From the NCBI RefSeq assembly GCF_000230995.2, contig NC_019973.1:1550001-1614000 (forward strand): DNA of 64,000 nt, in the 5' to 3' direction. The notes under the pieces were generated by a model. That model did not search any database. It was not told the origin of the DNA and saw only the letters and a list, made by a program, of their open reading frames with translations. The DNA is from Mesorhizobium australicum WSM2073 (GTDB taxonomy: Bacteria; Pseudomonadota; Alphaproteobacteria; Rhizobiales; Rhizobiaceae). Below, one piece after another: positions 35,102-43,908 of the stretch. A program made the translations under genes and the position numbers. Each line of letters starts with the position of its first letter. Position 1 is the first letter of the stretch.

Positions 35102-36100
35102 ATGGCCAAGACATACAAAGCCGTACGGATCACCCGGGGCAAAACAGGGTGGGGCGGTCCGCTTGTGATCGAGCCGACCGAACAGCGCAGCAAGGTTGTT
35201 TCCGTCACCGGTGGAGGCATTCATCCGGTGGCGCAGCTCATCGCCGATATGACCGGCGCTGAAGCCGTCGACGGCTTCAAGGCGCCGCCGATCGAAAGCG
35301 AAATGGCGGTTGTCGTCGTCGACTGCGGCGGCACCGCACGATGCGGCGTCTATCCGCGCAAGCGTATCCCGACCGTCAACCTGACGCCGGTCGGACAGTC
35401 CGGGCCGCTCGCCCAGTTCATCACCGAGGATATCTATGTTTCGGGCGTCAAGCCGGCCGACGTCACAATGGCGGACGGGTCCGAGGCGGTCACGACTGCA
35501 GGGGGAGCAGCATCGATGGGTTCGACCAACAACACAGCGACGCCGACGGCGCTGCCCAGCGAGGGTGGCCTGATCGGTTTCATCAGCACGATCGGCCGCG
35601 TCATGGGTCGTGTCGTCGGCATCTTCTTCAATGCCGGCCGCCGCACCATCGACCAGGTCATCCGCAACGTGCTGCCATTCATGGCCTTCGTGACCATGCT
35701 CATCGGTCTGATCCTGTATACCGGCGTCGGTGACGTGCTGGCGCAGCCGATGGGTCCGCTGGCCAACAATATCGTCGGCCTGCTGATCATCTCGGCTATT
35801 TGCGGCCTGCCGTTCCTGTCGCCCATCCTGGGGCCAGGCGCTGTCATCGCGCAGGTTATCGGCGTCGCCATCATCGGCCCGCAGATTGCCAACGGTACGA
35901 TCTCTCCGGCGATGGCGCTGCCGGCTCTGTTTGCCTACAACACCCAGGTGGGCTGCGACTTCGTTCCCGTCGGCCTCGCACTGGGTGAAGCCAAGCCGAA
36001 AACCATCGAAATCGGCGTGCCGGCGGTGCTCATCAGCCGCCAGATCATGGGTCCGGTCTCGGTGCTGATCGCCTGGGTCGTTTCCCTGATCGTGTTCTAA
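35102..36100 (+). CDS. srlE: PTS glucitol/sorbitol-type transporter subunit IIBC
   Basis: A 332-residue subunit. Residues 1-130 form the IIB domain, with the likely phosphorylated cysteine in VVDCGGTARCGV (Cys75). A short Ala/Thr-rich linker leads to the membrane IIC1 part (about 165-332), with LPFMAFVTMLIGLILYTGVG and LPFLSPILGPGAVIAQVIG. The organisation matches SrlE/GutE. It receives phosphate from the IIA encoded next. Confidence 0.9.
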   Translation: MAKTYKAVRITRGKTGWGGPLVIEPTEQRSKVVSVTGGGIHPVAQLIADMTGAEAVDGFKAPPIESEMAVVVVDCGGTARCGVYPRKRIPTVNLTPVGQSGPLAQFITEDIYVSGVKPADVTMADGSEAVTTAGGAASMGSTNNTATPTALPSEGGLIGFISTIGRVMGRVVGIFFNAGRRTIDQVIRNVLPFMAFVTMLIGLILYTGVGDVLAQPMGPLANNIVGLLIISAICGLPFLSPILGPGAVIAQVIGVAIIGPQIANGTISPAMALPALFAYNTQVGCDFVPVGLALGEAKPKTIEIGVPAVLISRQIMGPVSVLIAWVVSLIVF

Positions 36101-36126
36101 ACACCAGAAATAACGAGGTTCGCCAT

Positions 36127-36507
36127 ATGTCGGTTCTTCTCAAGACACGGGTCACGGCAATAGGACCCGAAGTGGCGGACCTCGCCGAGGGCGGCGTGGT
36201 CATCCTGTTCGCGGATGGCTCGCCACCGGAGCTTGCCGAGGTCTCGGTGCTCCACAAGGCCGAGATCGGACCTAGCGACGGCGCGCCTGAAAAGGGCGCG
36301 TCGATCACCCTTGGCCCGGTTTCGGCTGTCATAACCGCCGTCGGCTCCAGCGCCTGGAGCAAGGTGCTCGAGATGGGCCACGTCGTCATCTCGTTCAACG
36401 GCGCCACCGAGGCCGAAAGGCCGGGCGAGATCTGCGCATCGCAGGTCGATACGCAAGCCCTCGTGGCAGCGCTGAAGACAGACGCGATCATCACCATCGC
36501 CGCCTGA
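36127..36507 (+). CDS. srlB: PTS glucitol/sorbitol-type subunit IIA
   Basis: A 126-residue cytoplasmic IIA domain. The expected phospho-histidine is His43 in SVLHKAEIG, and VILFADGSPPELAE precedes it as in GutB. It takes phosphate from HPr and passes it to the IIB cysteine. It is encoded between IIBC and the HPr-EI fusion. Confidence 0.88.
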   Translation: MSVLLKTRVTAIGPEVADLAEGGVVILFADGSPPELAEVSVLHKAEIGPSDGAPEKGASITLGPVSAVITAVGSSAWSKVLEMGHVVISFNGATEAERPGEICASQVDTQALVAALKTDAIITIAA

Positions 36508-36563
36508 AAGCATTCGCGCCCAGCCAGTCTGGCTTTGGCGCCCAAAAAAGCAGAGTATTTGCC

Positions 36564-38549
36564 ATGGAACGCTCGACCATCGTCAGAGTGCATGAAGGTT
36601 TGCACGCCCGTCCCGCCACGCGCTTCGTCAAGCTCGCCAAGGCTTTCGAATCCGACGTCGAACTGGTCAAGGACGGCAAGGCGGTCAGTGCCAAGAGCTC
36701 GGTCAAGCTGATGCTGCTGGCGGTCAAGGAAAACCAGGAAGTCACCGTGCGGGCGAACGGCGCCGACGCCATCGAGGCGATCGAGGCGCTGATCGGCTAT
36801 CTCGAGAACCCCAAGGCGGGTCTCGACGACGAAGACACCCACGCTCCAGCCACTGACCAGGGCAAGGAAGCGGCGCCCGCGCCAGGGCCCCGGTCCGCGC
36901 CGGCTGCATCAGGCGAAGCAAGCAGTGGTTTGCGCGGTGTCGCCGCAAGCGAGGGCGTCGCTATCGGGCCGGCTTTTGCACATTTCCCGCCTGACATCGC
37001 CGGGCAGGGCCGGATGCTGCAGGCCGATGAGATCGCCGGCGAGATCGACAGGTTTCGCGCCGCCGTCGCCGCCGTCCAGGCACGCATGGACCGGGCCTTG
37101 GCGCAGGATGGTCTGTCGGCCGGTGACCGCGGCATCGTCGCGGCGCTGAGGGATATCGCCGCCGACGACAGCCTGACCGGCGAGGCCGAGAAGGCAATCA
37201 AGGGCGGCAATGACGCGGTTTCGGCCGCGATCACCGCCGCCTCCACCATCGCCGCCGACTTCAGCGCCGTCGACGATCATTATCTCAATGCGCGGGCGGA
37301 CGATGTCCATGCGGTCGGACGGCAGATCAGCCTAGTGCTGCTTGGCCAGGACGACGTCAGCCTCGAGAACATCCCGCAAGGTGCGATCCTGATCGCCGAT
37401 GATATCGGGGCCTGGGATCTGGCGCGGGCGCCGCTGAAACGCATCGGCGGCGTGGTGTGCGGCCATGGCGGCGCCACCTCGCACATCGCCATCATCGCCC
37501 GCTCGCATGGCATTCCGGCGGTGCTCGGCCTTGGCGACCGGATCCACCTCTTGCGCACGGCACAAGAGGTGGCGCTCGACGGCAACAGCGGCCAGGTGAT
37601 CATCGACCCCGATGCGGCGACGCGCGCCGATTTCGCCGGTCGTGTCCAAGCGGCGGCGAAGGAGCGTGCCGGCCTGACGGCTTTCAAGACGGTGACGCCG
37701 AAGCTGGCGGACGGCAGGGTCATCGAGGTCGCGGCCAATATCGGCTCGCTGGAAGAGATCGAGGCAGCGCAAGAGGCCGGCGCCATGGGTGTCGGCCTGT
37801 TCCGCACCGAGCTCCTGTTCATGCGCCATATGCACCTTCCGTCGGAGGACATGCAGGCCGAGACCTATGCGGCGCTGGCCAAGGCCTTCGCACCCTATCC
37901 GGTCATCGTGCGCACGCTCGACATCGGCGGCGACAAGCCGATTGCCGGCATCGAGTTCCCCGACGAGGAGAACCCCTTCCTCGGTTGGCGCGGCATCCGC
38001 ATGTGCCTCGACCGGCCCGATATCTTCAAGCGCCAGCTCAGGGCGCTGCTGAGGGCGGCCGTGCACGGCAACATCAAGGTGATGCTGCCGATGGTCTCCG
38101 ATCTTGGCGAGGTGCGGCAGACGCGCGTTCTTGTCGCCGAATGCGCCGCCGAACTCAAGGCCGAAGGCGTGCCGCATGCGACGTTCGATCTCGGCGTGAT
38201 GATCGAAACCCCGGCCGCCGTGCTGATCGCCCCGGCACTGGCCAAGGAAGTGGCTTTCTTCTCGATCGGCACCAACGACCTGACCCAGTACATCATGGCG
38301 GCCGATCGGCTCAACCCGACCGTTGCGAAGCTCAACGACGTCACCAATCCGGCGGTCATGTCGGCGATCGGGCTGACGGCCAAGGCCGGCGTCGCCGCCG
38401 GCATCATGGTCGGCATGTGCGGCGAAGCGGCGGGCCGGCCGGATCTCATTCCGGCCTTCCTGGAGATGGGCCTGACCGAGCTGTCGATGAGCCCGGCCTC
38501 GATCCAGCGCGCCAAGAAGACGATCACGGCGATGGCAGCCGGGGAGTAG
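36564..38549 (+). CDS. HPr-Enzyme I fusion phosphotransferase
   Basis: A 661-residue fusion. Residues 1-85 are HPr, with the phospho-histidine in HEGLHARPATRF (His14) and the usual regulatory serine region SAKSSVKLM. An Ala/Pro-rich linker (about 92-122) joins it to Enzyme I. In EI the phospho-histidine is in GGATSHIAIIARSHG (His307), followed by the PEP-binding barrel with TLDIGGDKP, FSIGTNDLTQY and the MCGEAAG loop. It supplies the operon's own phosphate relay. Rhizobia usually have only the nitrogen PTS, whose EI carries a GAF domain that is absent here. Confidence 0.93.
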   Translation: MERSTIVRVHEGLHARPATRFVKLAKAFESDVELVKDGKAVSAKSSVKLMLLAVKENQEVTVRANGADAIEAIEALIGYLENPKAGLDDEDTHAPATDQGKEAAPAPGPRSAPAASGEASSGLRGVAASEGVAIGPAFAHFPPDIAGQGRMLQADEIAGEIDRFRAAVAAVQARMDRALAQDGLSAGDRGIVAALRDIAADDSLTGEAEKAIKGGNDAVSAAITAASTIAADFSAVDDHYLNARADDVHAVGRQISLVLLGQDDVSLENIPQGAILIADDIGAWDLARAPLKRIGGVVCGHGGATSHIAIIARSHGIPAVLGLGDRIHLLRTAQEVALDGNSGQVIIDPDAATRADFAGRVQAAAKERAGLTAFKTVTPKLADGRVIEVAANIGSLEEIEAAQEAGAMGVGLFRTELLFMRHMHLPSEDMQAETYAALAKAFAPYPVIVRTLDIGGDKPIAGIEFPDEENPFLGWRGIRMCLDRPDIFKRQLRALLRAAVHGNIKVMLPMVSDLGEVRQTRVLVAECAAELKAEGVPHATFDLGVMIETPAAVLIAPALAKEVAFFSIGTNDLTQYIMAADRLNPTVAKLNDVTNPAVMSAIGLTAKAGVAAGIMVGMCGEAAGRPDLIPAFLEMGLTELSMSPASIQRAKKTITAMAAGE

Positions 38550-38571
38550 TTCCCGCAATCGCCGCCGGAGC

Positions 38572-39372
38572 TTACGGCAGATGCGCAAGCAAGGTGGCGA
38601 ACACAGGTGCCAATTCATCGACCGGGCTCGCCTTGGCGCAGGCTTGGGCAATGCGCTCATGGCGTATGTCGGCCGCCAGAATCGCGATTTCCAGCATGTC
38701 GGGCTCCGGCGCGCCGTCACGACCGGTGGTCGCCAGGCCGCAGGCCAGGACGACCGGCGCCAGGCAGCTTACGTCGAGCGCCTGGCCGCCGGCAGCGCTC
38801 GTTTCCGGCGCGGCTTCGCCAAAGCGGACCGGACGCTGGTTGAGCAACTCGACCAGCAGTGCCGCGCAGATGGCCGCGATGGCCTGCAGTCCGGCACCCG
38901 GCGCGGCCAGCGCAGCCAACAATTCGCCATGGCGCTTGCGCATGGCCGCGTGGACGGCGGCGAAACCGGCTTCATGGATACGGGCGTGGTCGATCTTCAG
39001 CCCGGCAAGCACTGCCTTGGTCAGATAGTACATGTCGCGCCGGAACAGGCGCTCGGCGCTCAATTGCTGGTCTTCGTCACCGGCCGGGAAATAGGTGGCG
39101 AGGCCTTTTACGGTCGTTCCGTCCACTCTTATCGGGCGCTCGTGCGGGACGAAGGATTCGGCGATCGACAGCGCTTCGTCGACGGCACTCGCGGCATGGC
39201 TGAGCAGGCCTTCGATGCCTTTGCCCGGAAATGGCGGCAGATGGCTGGTTGCTTCGCGCAGCAGGCTGGCCTCGCTGGCGCCGTCATGGCGGCTCTGGCG
39301 GATGATGTCGCGGACTTCCCGCAGCCGGTCCTTGAGGTTGACGCGGACATCTTCGGAGATTTGTCGGAGCAT
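38572..39372 (-). CDS. Hypothetical protein, 266 residues, divergent from SorC-type regulator
   Basis: No family recognised. The product is soluble and mainly helical, with two Cys in its C-terminal half and no signal peptide. It converges on the PTS gene with a 22-base gap and is divergent from the SorC-type regulator, sharing a 151-base region with an imperfect palindrome. That setting suggests a role in the same sugar or polyol system, but no catalytic motif is visible. Confidence 0.65.
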   Translation of the reverse strand: MLRQISEDVRVNLKDRLREVRDIIRQSRHDGASEASLLREATSHLPPFPGKGIEGLLSHAASAVDEALSIAESFVPHERPIRVDGTTVKGLATYFPAGDEDQQLSAERLFRRDMYYLTKAVLAGLKIDHARIHEAGFAAVHAAMRKRHGELLAALAAPGAGLQAIAAICAALLVELLNQRPVRFGEAAPETSAAGGQALDVSCLAPVVLACGLATTGRDGAPEPDMLEIAILAADIRHERIAQACAKASPVDELAPVFATLLAHLP

Positions 39373-39437
39373 CGCGGTTAGCCTCGAATGTGCCGTGCGG
39401 CGCCACCTGCGACGGGCACCACCGACTCTACATTGTT

Positions 39438-39461
39438 CCTATCGATTGGTAGATCAATAGG
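39438..39461. promoter_or_regulatory. Imperfect inverted repeat, putative SorC operator
   Basis: cctatcgat-tggtag-atcaatagg matches at 8 of 9 positions per arm. It lies in the divergent gap between the hypothetical gene (start 39372) and the SorC-type regulator (start 39524). It may be an autoregulatory site. Confidence 0.5.
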
Positions 39462-39523
39462 CGATACTAGACCAGCATGCAGAATCGGCGACGGCGCACT
39501 CGTCCGCCGCGGGGGAGGGATGA

Positions 39524-40564
39524 TTGGCCAGGGGACGACAAATCGTGGAAAGACGGCCCGAGGAAAGGCGGACCGACGAAAGGCGGGCAGGAGCGGAAGC
39601 GACCGAGCAGATCGTCAGCGAGAGCCGCACGGACCGCCTCAGGATCCGCGCCGCCTGGATGTATTTCGTCGAGCAGATGACGCAGAACGAGATCGCCGAT
39701 GTGCTCGGCGTCGGCCGCGTCACCATCGTGCGCATGCTGGCGGAGGCGCGGTCGCGCAACGAGGTCAAGATCACCATCGAGAGCGAGCTTCTAGAGATCG
39801 TGCGGCTGGAGCGCGCGCTGGAAAAGACCTTCGGCCTCCAGCAGGCGCTGGTGGCGCCGCTGACGGCGGCCAGTGCCGATCCGATCCCGGCAATAGCCGC
39901 CAAGACCGGCATGTTCCTGTCCGACGCTATGAAATCCGGCATGCAGGTCGGTGTCGGCTGGGGCAATACGCTGTTCCACACCTTGCCGTTCATCAGCGCC
40001 AAATCGCTGACCGATTTCAAGGTGATTTCGCTGCTTGGCGGCGTCGGCGTCGCGCGCCGGGTCAACCCGGCCGAGTTCGCCTGGCGCTTCGCCCAGATCT
40101 TCCAGGGCGACGGCTATCTGATGCCGACGCCAGCCGTCGTCGACAGCGTCGAGACCAAGATCGCGCTGATCGAACGCTGCGGCCTGCAGGAGGTTTTTGA
40201 AATGGCCGACGCGCTCGACGCCGTTCTGCTGAGTGTCGGCGGGATCGCTTCGGCCACCACCTTCTCGCGCGGCGGCTTCCTCAGGGAAGCGGACCGGGAG
40301 GCGCTGCTGGCGCGCGGCGCCGTCGGGGACCTCCTGTTCCACTTCTACGACCGCAATGGCGATCTGGTCGATCATCCCGTCAACAACCATGTGATGTCGG
40401 TGGATGTCGACCGGCTGCGCAAGGCGCCAATCCGCATTCTGACCTCCGGCGGCGCGGAGAAGACCGACGCCCTGCTCGGCGCAATGAACCTGATTGCGCC
40501 CACAATCCTGATCACCGACGAGGAGAGTGCAAGGCGGATTCTGGCGGCGGTCAGCGAAAGCTGA
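39524..40564 (+). CDS. SorC-family transcriptional regulator
   Basis: About 346 residues. The helix-turn-helix MTQNEIADVLGVGRVTIVRM lies near residue 52. The sugar-binding domain includes VGVGWGNTLFHTLPFI and ILTSGGAEKTDALLGAM. The start appears to be a TTG at 39524 after ggggaggga; GTG at 39545 is an alternative. The basic, low-complexity N-terminus (ERRPEERRTDERRAG) is unusual. It is the likely regulator of the adjoining PTS or kinase/aldolase genes. Its 3' end overlaps the convergent HAD gene by 14 bases. Confidence 0.85.
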   Translation: MARGRQIVERRPEERRTDERRAGAEATEQIVSESRTDRLRIRAAWMYFVEQMTQNEIADVLGVGRVTIVRMLAEARSRNEVKITIESELLEIVRLERALEKTFGLQQALVAPLTAASADPIPAIAAKTGMFLSDAMKSGMQVGVGWGNTLFHTLPFISAKSLTDFKVISLLGGVGVARRVNPAEFAWRFAQIFQGDGYLMPTPAVVDSVETKIALIERCGLQEVFEMADALDAVLLSVGGIASATTFSRGGFLREADREALLARGAVGDLLFHFYDRNGDLVDHPVNNHVMSVDVDRLRKAPIRILTSGGAEKTDALLGAMNLIAPTILITDEESARRILAAVSES

Positions 40565-41402
40565 AGGACCCCATCGTATAGTCCGGCCAGGCCTTATGCT
40601 CATCGAAGACAGCGGCGAGGTCAGGCGTGTCGGCCAATATCCCACCCATCACCAGTGCCGTCGCGATGCCGACGCCATTGCCGCCTGCAATATCGTGTTC
40701 GACGCTGTCGCCGACGCAGACCACGCTGCCGCGCTTTGGTTCGCCGGCGAGCGCGAGCGCCGCTTCGAAGATCGCCGGGCCGGGCTTGCCGATGCGGGTG
40801 ACGCTGCCGCCCAGGCTCTCGTAAAGATCGGCGATCTCGCCGGCGCCGAAGCGGGGCCCGACCGCCGTCAGCATGATCTTGTCGGGATTGGTGCAGAAGC
40901 ATGGCACTTTTCGCGCCGCCGCCGGGGCCAGCAAGCGGCGATAATGCTCGAGGTCGTAGCGGTCGCCCTCGCTGGCCGCGATCAGTACCAGGTTGGCGGT
41001 ATCGCCGGTTCCGGTCAATACAAAAGGCAGGCCCTCGATCGCTGTGCGGTCATTATCGCGGCTGATCAACAGGCAGTTCGTGCCGGGGCGCAACGCTCCG
41101 GTCGCCGCCATTTCGTGGAAGGATCGCCACGCCACCTCGCCGGAGGAAACGAAATGATCCCAGCTTCCGGGCTCGAAGCCGAGCCTCAGCAAACGGTCTT
41201 CGTTGGGCTTGGCGCGCCTGCCGGAGTTGGAGACCAGCACCACGGTCTTTCCGGCGCGCTTCAGTGCCGCCAAGGCCACCACCGCACCGGGATAGGGGGC
41301 CGAGCCGTCATGCAGCACGCCGAACTGGTCGACCAGGAAGACCTGGTAGCGCTCCTCCAGCGGTCCGATGCCGTCGAGGCGTTCAGCCAGTTTCCCGCTC
41401 AT
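40551..41402 (-). CDS. HAD-IIA family hydrolase (TIGR01459 type)
   Basis: A 283-residue phosphatase of the NagD-like class. The nucleophile region is VFLVDQFGVLHDG, where the second Asp of DxD is replaced by Phe-Gly in a pattern typical of this subfamily. It then has VVLVSNSGRR, GKPGPAIFEAAL and VCVGDSVEHDIAGG. Its ATG overlaps the stop of the sugar kinase gene, so the phosphatase, kinase and aldolase form one operon. The substrate is probably a small sugar phosphate. Confidence 0.83.
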   Translation of the reverse strand: MSGKLAERLDGIGPLEERYQVFLVDQFGVLHDGSAPYPGAVVALAALKRAGKTVVLVSNSGRRAKPNEDRLLRLGFEPGSWDHFVSSGEVAWRSFHEMAATGALRPGTNCLLISRDNDRTAIEGLPFVLTGTGDTANLVLIAASEGDRYDLEHYRRLLAPAAARKVPCFCTNPDKIMLTAVGPRFGAGEIADLYESLGGSVTRIGKPGPAIFEAALALAGEPKRGSVVCVGDSVEHDIAGGNGVGIATALVMGGILADTPDLAAVFDEHKAWPDYTMGSFSFR

Positions 41403-42673
41403 AGCAGCCCCGCCTCGTTCGCACCCTTCAACGCCAGGCGCGCCGCTCCGGCAGCGGCCTCGTCCGACAAAGCCGGCAAGAACGCAACGCCGAGCTTACG
41501 CTGCCGGATCGCGCTCCACGCCGGATTTGCCGCGCCGCCGCCGACGCTGCGCACCGAAGTCAGCGCCGGCGCGCCGAGCTCGCCAAGCCGGCGATAGCCG
41601 AGCGCTTCGATCGCGGCCATGCCTTCGAACATCGCCTTGAGATAGTCGGCATCATCCGCCGGGCGCGGGACGAGGCGCGGGGGGAGCGCCGGATCGGCGA
41701 TCGGGAAGCGTTCGCCCGATGTGGCGAGCGGATAATAGTCGAGGCCGGTCTCGGTCGCGGGGTCGATCATGGTGCTGAGCTCGATGATCCGCGCGAGCGG
41801 AAAATGCCGCGCCAGCACCTTGCCACCGGAATTCGATGCGCCGCCGGCCAGCCAGGTGTCGCCAAGACGATGGCTGTAGATGCCGAAGCGCGGCGCCGAG
41901 ATCGGCCGGTCGGACAGGATCTTGATGGTCAGCGAGGAACCCAATGCGGTGACGCCGTCGCCGGCTGCCGTAGCGCCCGTCGCCAGGAATGAGGCGCAGC
42001 CGTCCGTGGTGCCGGCAACCACAACCACATCGCGCGGCAAGCCGAAAAGCGCGGCGGCGGCCGTGGTAAGCGTGCCGCTGACCTCGCCCGGCTCGACGAC
42101 ATCAGGCAGTAAATTCATGCGCATGCCGGTGGCCGCGACCCAATCCGGCCAGCGGCGAGCCTCGACGTCATAGCCGGTCTTGAGCGCATTGTTCTCGTCG
42201 CTGACGTCGAAGCGTCCGGACAGGTTGCCGGCGATCCAGTCGGCCTGGTGCAGCACGGCCGCCGCGCCAGGCAGACGCTGGAATCGGAGCGCCTTGGCGA
42301 GGCCTGAAGTCGGCCCGTGGGCGGCGCTCGTTTCCGGCGCCTCGCGGGCGACGATGGCCAGGATGTCTCCGTCATCGACCTTGTCGTTGTACATCAGCGG
42401 CTCGGCCAGGGGCCGCCCATCAGTGTCGACCGGCAGCAGCGTGCCCGATGTGCCGTCGACGGCGATGGCGCGGACCGTGGCACGGTCTATGCTTGAAAGC
42501 AGCCCGGCCAGCGCCGCCTGGACCGCTTGCCACCATGTCCGGGGATCGCGGGGGTTCGGGCCGAACCTGTCGAGAGGCACGGCGGATTGGGCGGCAATGA
42601 AAAAATCCCGGCGCATGGCGACCGCGCGGGCGCCGGAGGTGCCGATGTCGATGCCGACGACAAGTGGCGTCAT
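41399..42673 (-). CDS. FGGY-family carbohydrate kinase, D-ribulokinase-like
   Basis: A 424-residue kinase. The N-terminal phosphate motif VVGIDIGTSGARAVAM, AIAVDGTSGTLLPVD, the GTTDGCASFLATG region and the C-terminal adenosine motif VRSVGGGAANPAW define an FGGY kinase. The compact length and the absence of the usual second FGGY signature fit the ribulokinase/xylulokinase branch shared with cyanobacteria and plants. It lies between the aldolase and HAD genes and may phosphorylate a ketopentose for aldol cleavage. Confidence 0.85.
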   Translation of the reverse strand: MTPLVVGIDIGTSGARAVAMRRDFFIAAQSAVPLDRFGPNPRDPRTWWQAVQAALAGLLSSIDRATVRAIAVDGTSGTLLPVDTDGRPLAEPLMYNDKVDDGDILAIVAREAPETSAAHGPTSGLAKALRFQRLPGAAAVLHQADWIAGNLSGRFDVSDENNALKTGYDVEARRWPDWVAATGMRMNLLPDVVEPGEVSGTLTTAAAALFGLPRDVVVVAGTTDGCASFLATGATAAGDGVTALGSSLTIKILSDRPISAPRFGIYSHRLGDTWLAGGASNSGGKVLARHFPLARIIELSTMIDPATETGLDYYPLATSGERFPIADPALPPRLVPRPADDADYLKAMFEGMAAIEALGYRRLGELGAPALTSVRSVGGGAANPAWSAIRQRKLGVAFLPALSDEAAAGAARLALKGANEAGLL

Positions 42674-42688
42674 GTCGTCCGTTCCTTG

Positions 42689-43729
42689 TCAGGCCGTGCC
42701 GGCGGCGTTGAGCTTCTGGCGATACTGCTCGGCGTCCCAGTTGACCAGTTCGTCATTCTCGGCGGCCGTGAGATAGTTCAGCCGCGCCTTGCCATCGACG
42801 CGCGCGGTCACGTCGGCCAGGCAACGCTGCATGGCGTCGGCACCGGCGCTGGCGTCGCCGCGCATCAGCACGCCGGCGCCGGGAAACAGGATCGCCGGTG
42901 GCGCCGCGCCGAGCCGCGCGACGACGCCGGCCACGTCCTCGCCCGGCCTCGCCAGGACCGAGCCCTGGCCAAGGAATATGACATGGTCCGGATAGAGGCT
43001 GCCGGCCTCGGCCATGTGCAGGCTTTCCGCATCGATCGCGACAGCATGCGCTTCGATATCCGCCGGTAACCGGTAGTCGCCGGCTAGCGTCGTCAGGGCG
43101 GCGATGTCGGGTGCGGCGGTCGCGCGCGCCGGCCGCGCCAGCAGCGACCGGACGCGGTGCAGCAAGGCCTGTGCGTCGGGGACGGTTTCCGCGGCGACCA
43201 CCAGTCCGTGATTGCCAAGGATCAGTACGTCGACGCCGGGTCGCAATCTCTCGGCAATGCCACGGGCGAGCGGCAGGCCCGGCCGGAAATAGGGCACCCA
43301 GGCCCATTCGATGCCGCCCAGCCGCTTGGCGACCTCGGCCTCGCCATCGGCTTGCACGGCCAGCGAAATCGTGTCGACGCAGTGGACGTGCAGAACCACG
43401 CGTTGCGGCATCAAGGCATGCACCGTGGTCTCGATCGACGGACGCAGGCCACGCGGATTGAGGTCTTCGATGGCGAAAGCCTGTGGCTTGTCGGCGGCCG
43501 GGTCGCGCCGGTCGACGGCCTCCAGCAACGGCGCCATCGCCACCGGCACCATGATGTCGTCGCTGAGCGCGTCCTTCAGCCAGGTGCCCGAAGCCTTGAT
43601 CCACAGCGTGTCGCCGGCCTTCAGCGAGGTGTTTCCGCCCGCCGCCTGCGTCATATGCGGGTTCAGCCCGATGCTGGCCGAAAGCGCCCGCAAGGCGGCC
43701 AGTTCCTGTGCATCAGCTTGGGTTGCCAT
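42689..43729 (-). CDS. Class II aldolase/adducin-family protein
   Basis: A 346-residue zinc-dependent aldolase-like protein. The N-terminal phosphate-binding segment QAAGGNTSLKAGDTLWIKAS, the metal motif VVLHVHCVDTISL (HxH) and ILGNHGLVVAA (third His) are present. The last 110 residues extend beyond the classic fuculose-phosphate aldolase domain. The ATG at 43729 is preferred over an upstream in-frame start. It probably cleaves a phosphorylated ketose to dihydroxyacetone phosphate and an aldehyde. It is divergent from the DeoR regulator. Confidence 0.85.
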   Translation of the reverse strand: MATQADAQELAALRALSASIGLNPHMTQAAGGNTSLKAGDTLWIKASGTWLKDALSDDIMVPVAMAPLLEAVDRRDPAADKPQAFAIEDLNPRGLRPSIETTVHALMPQRVVLHVHCVDTISLAVQADGEAEVAKRLGGIEWAWVPYFRPGLPLARGIAERLRPGVDVLILGNHGLVVAAETVPDAQALLHRVRSLLARPARATAAPDIAALTTLAGDYRLPADIEAHAVAIDAESLHMAEAGSLYPDHVIFLGQGSVLARPGEDVAGVVARLGAAPPAILFPGAGVLMRGDASAGADAMQRCLADVTARVDGKARLNYLTAAENDELVNWDAEQYRQKLNAAGTA

Positions 43730-43791
43730 GGCCCTTTTCTCCAACGCTTGCACAAAATCCCGTCGTCGGGACCGGTGTTGGCGTTGGTATC

Positions 43792-43835
43792 GCAGATGTG
43801 AGTGATCTGCGTCAATAGTGATCTACTATCGTCAA
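43792..43835. promoter_or_regulatory. Palindromes and gtcaa repeats between aldolase and DeoR genes
   Basis: gcagat-gtgagtg-atctgc (43792-43810) is a 6-bp inverted repeat. It is followed by atagt-gatct-actat (43815-43829), flanked by gtcaa direct repeats 20 bases apart (43811 and 43831). Repeated sites on the same helical face are common for DeoR regulators, which makes this the likely operator for both divergent operons. Confidence 0.45.
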
Positions 43836-43908
43836 AAGCAGCTTGCAATCCAACTAATGTTGAGTAAGTTGCATCAATTGCCATAGAAATGGCGTCAGGG
43901 AGGAAAGG

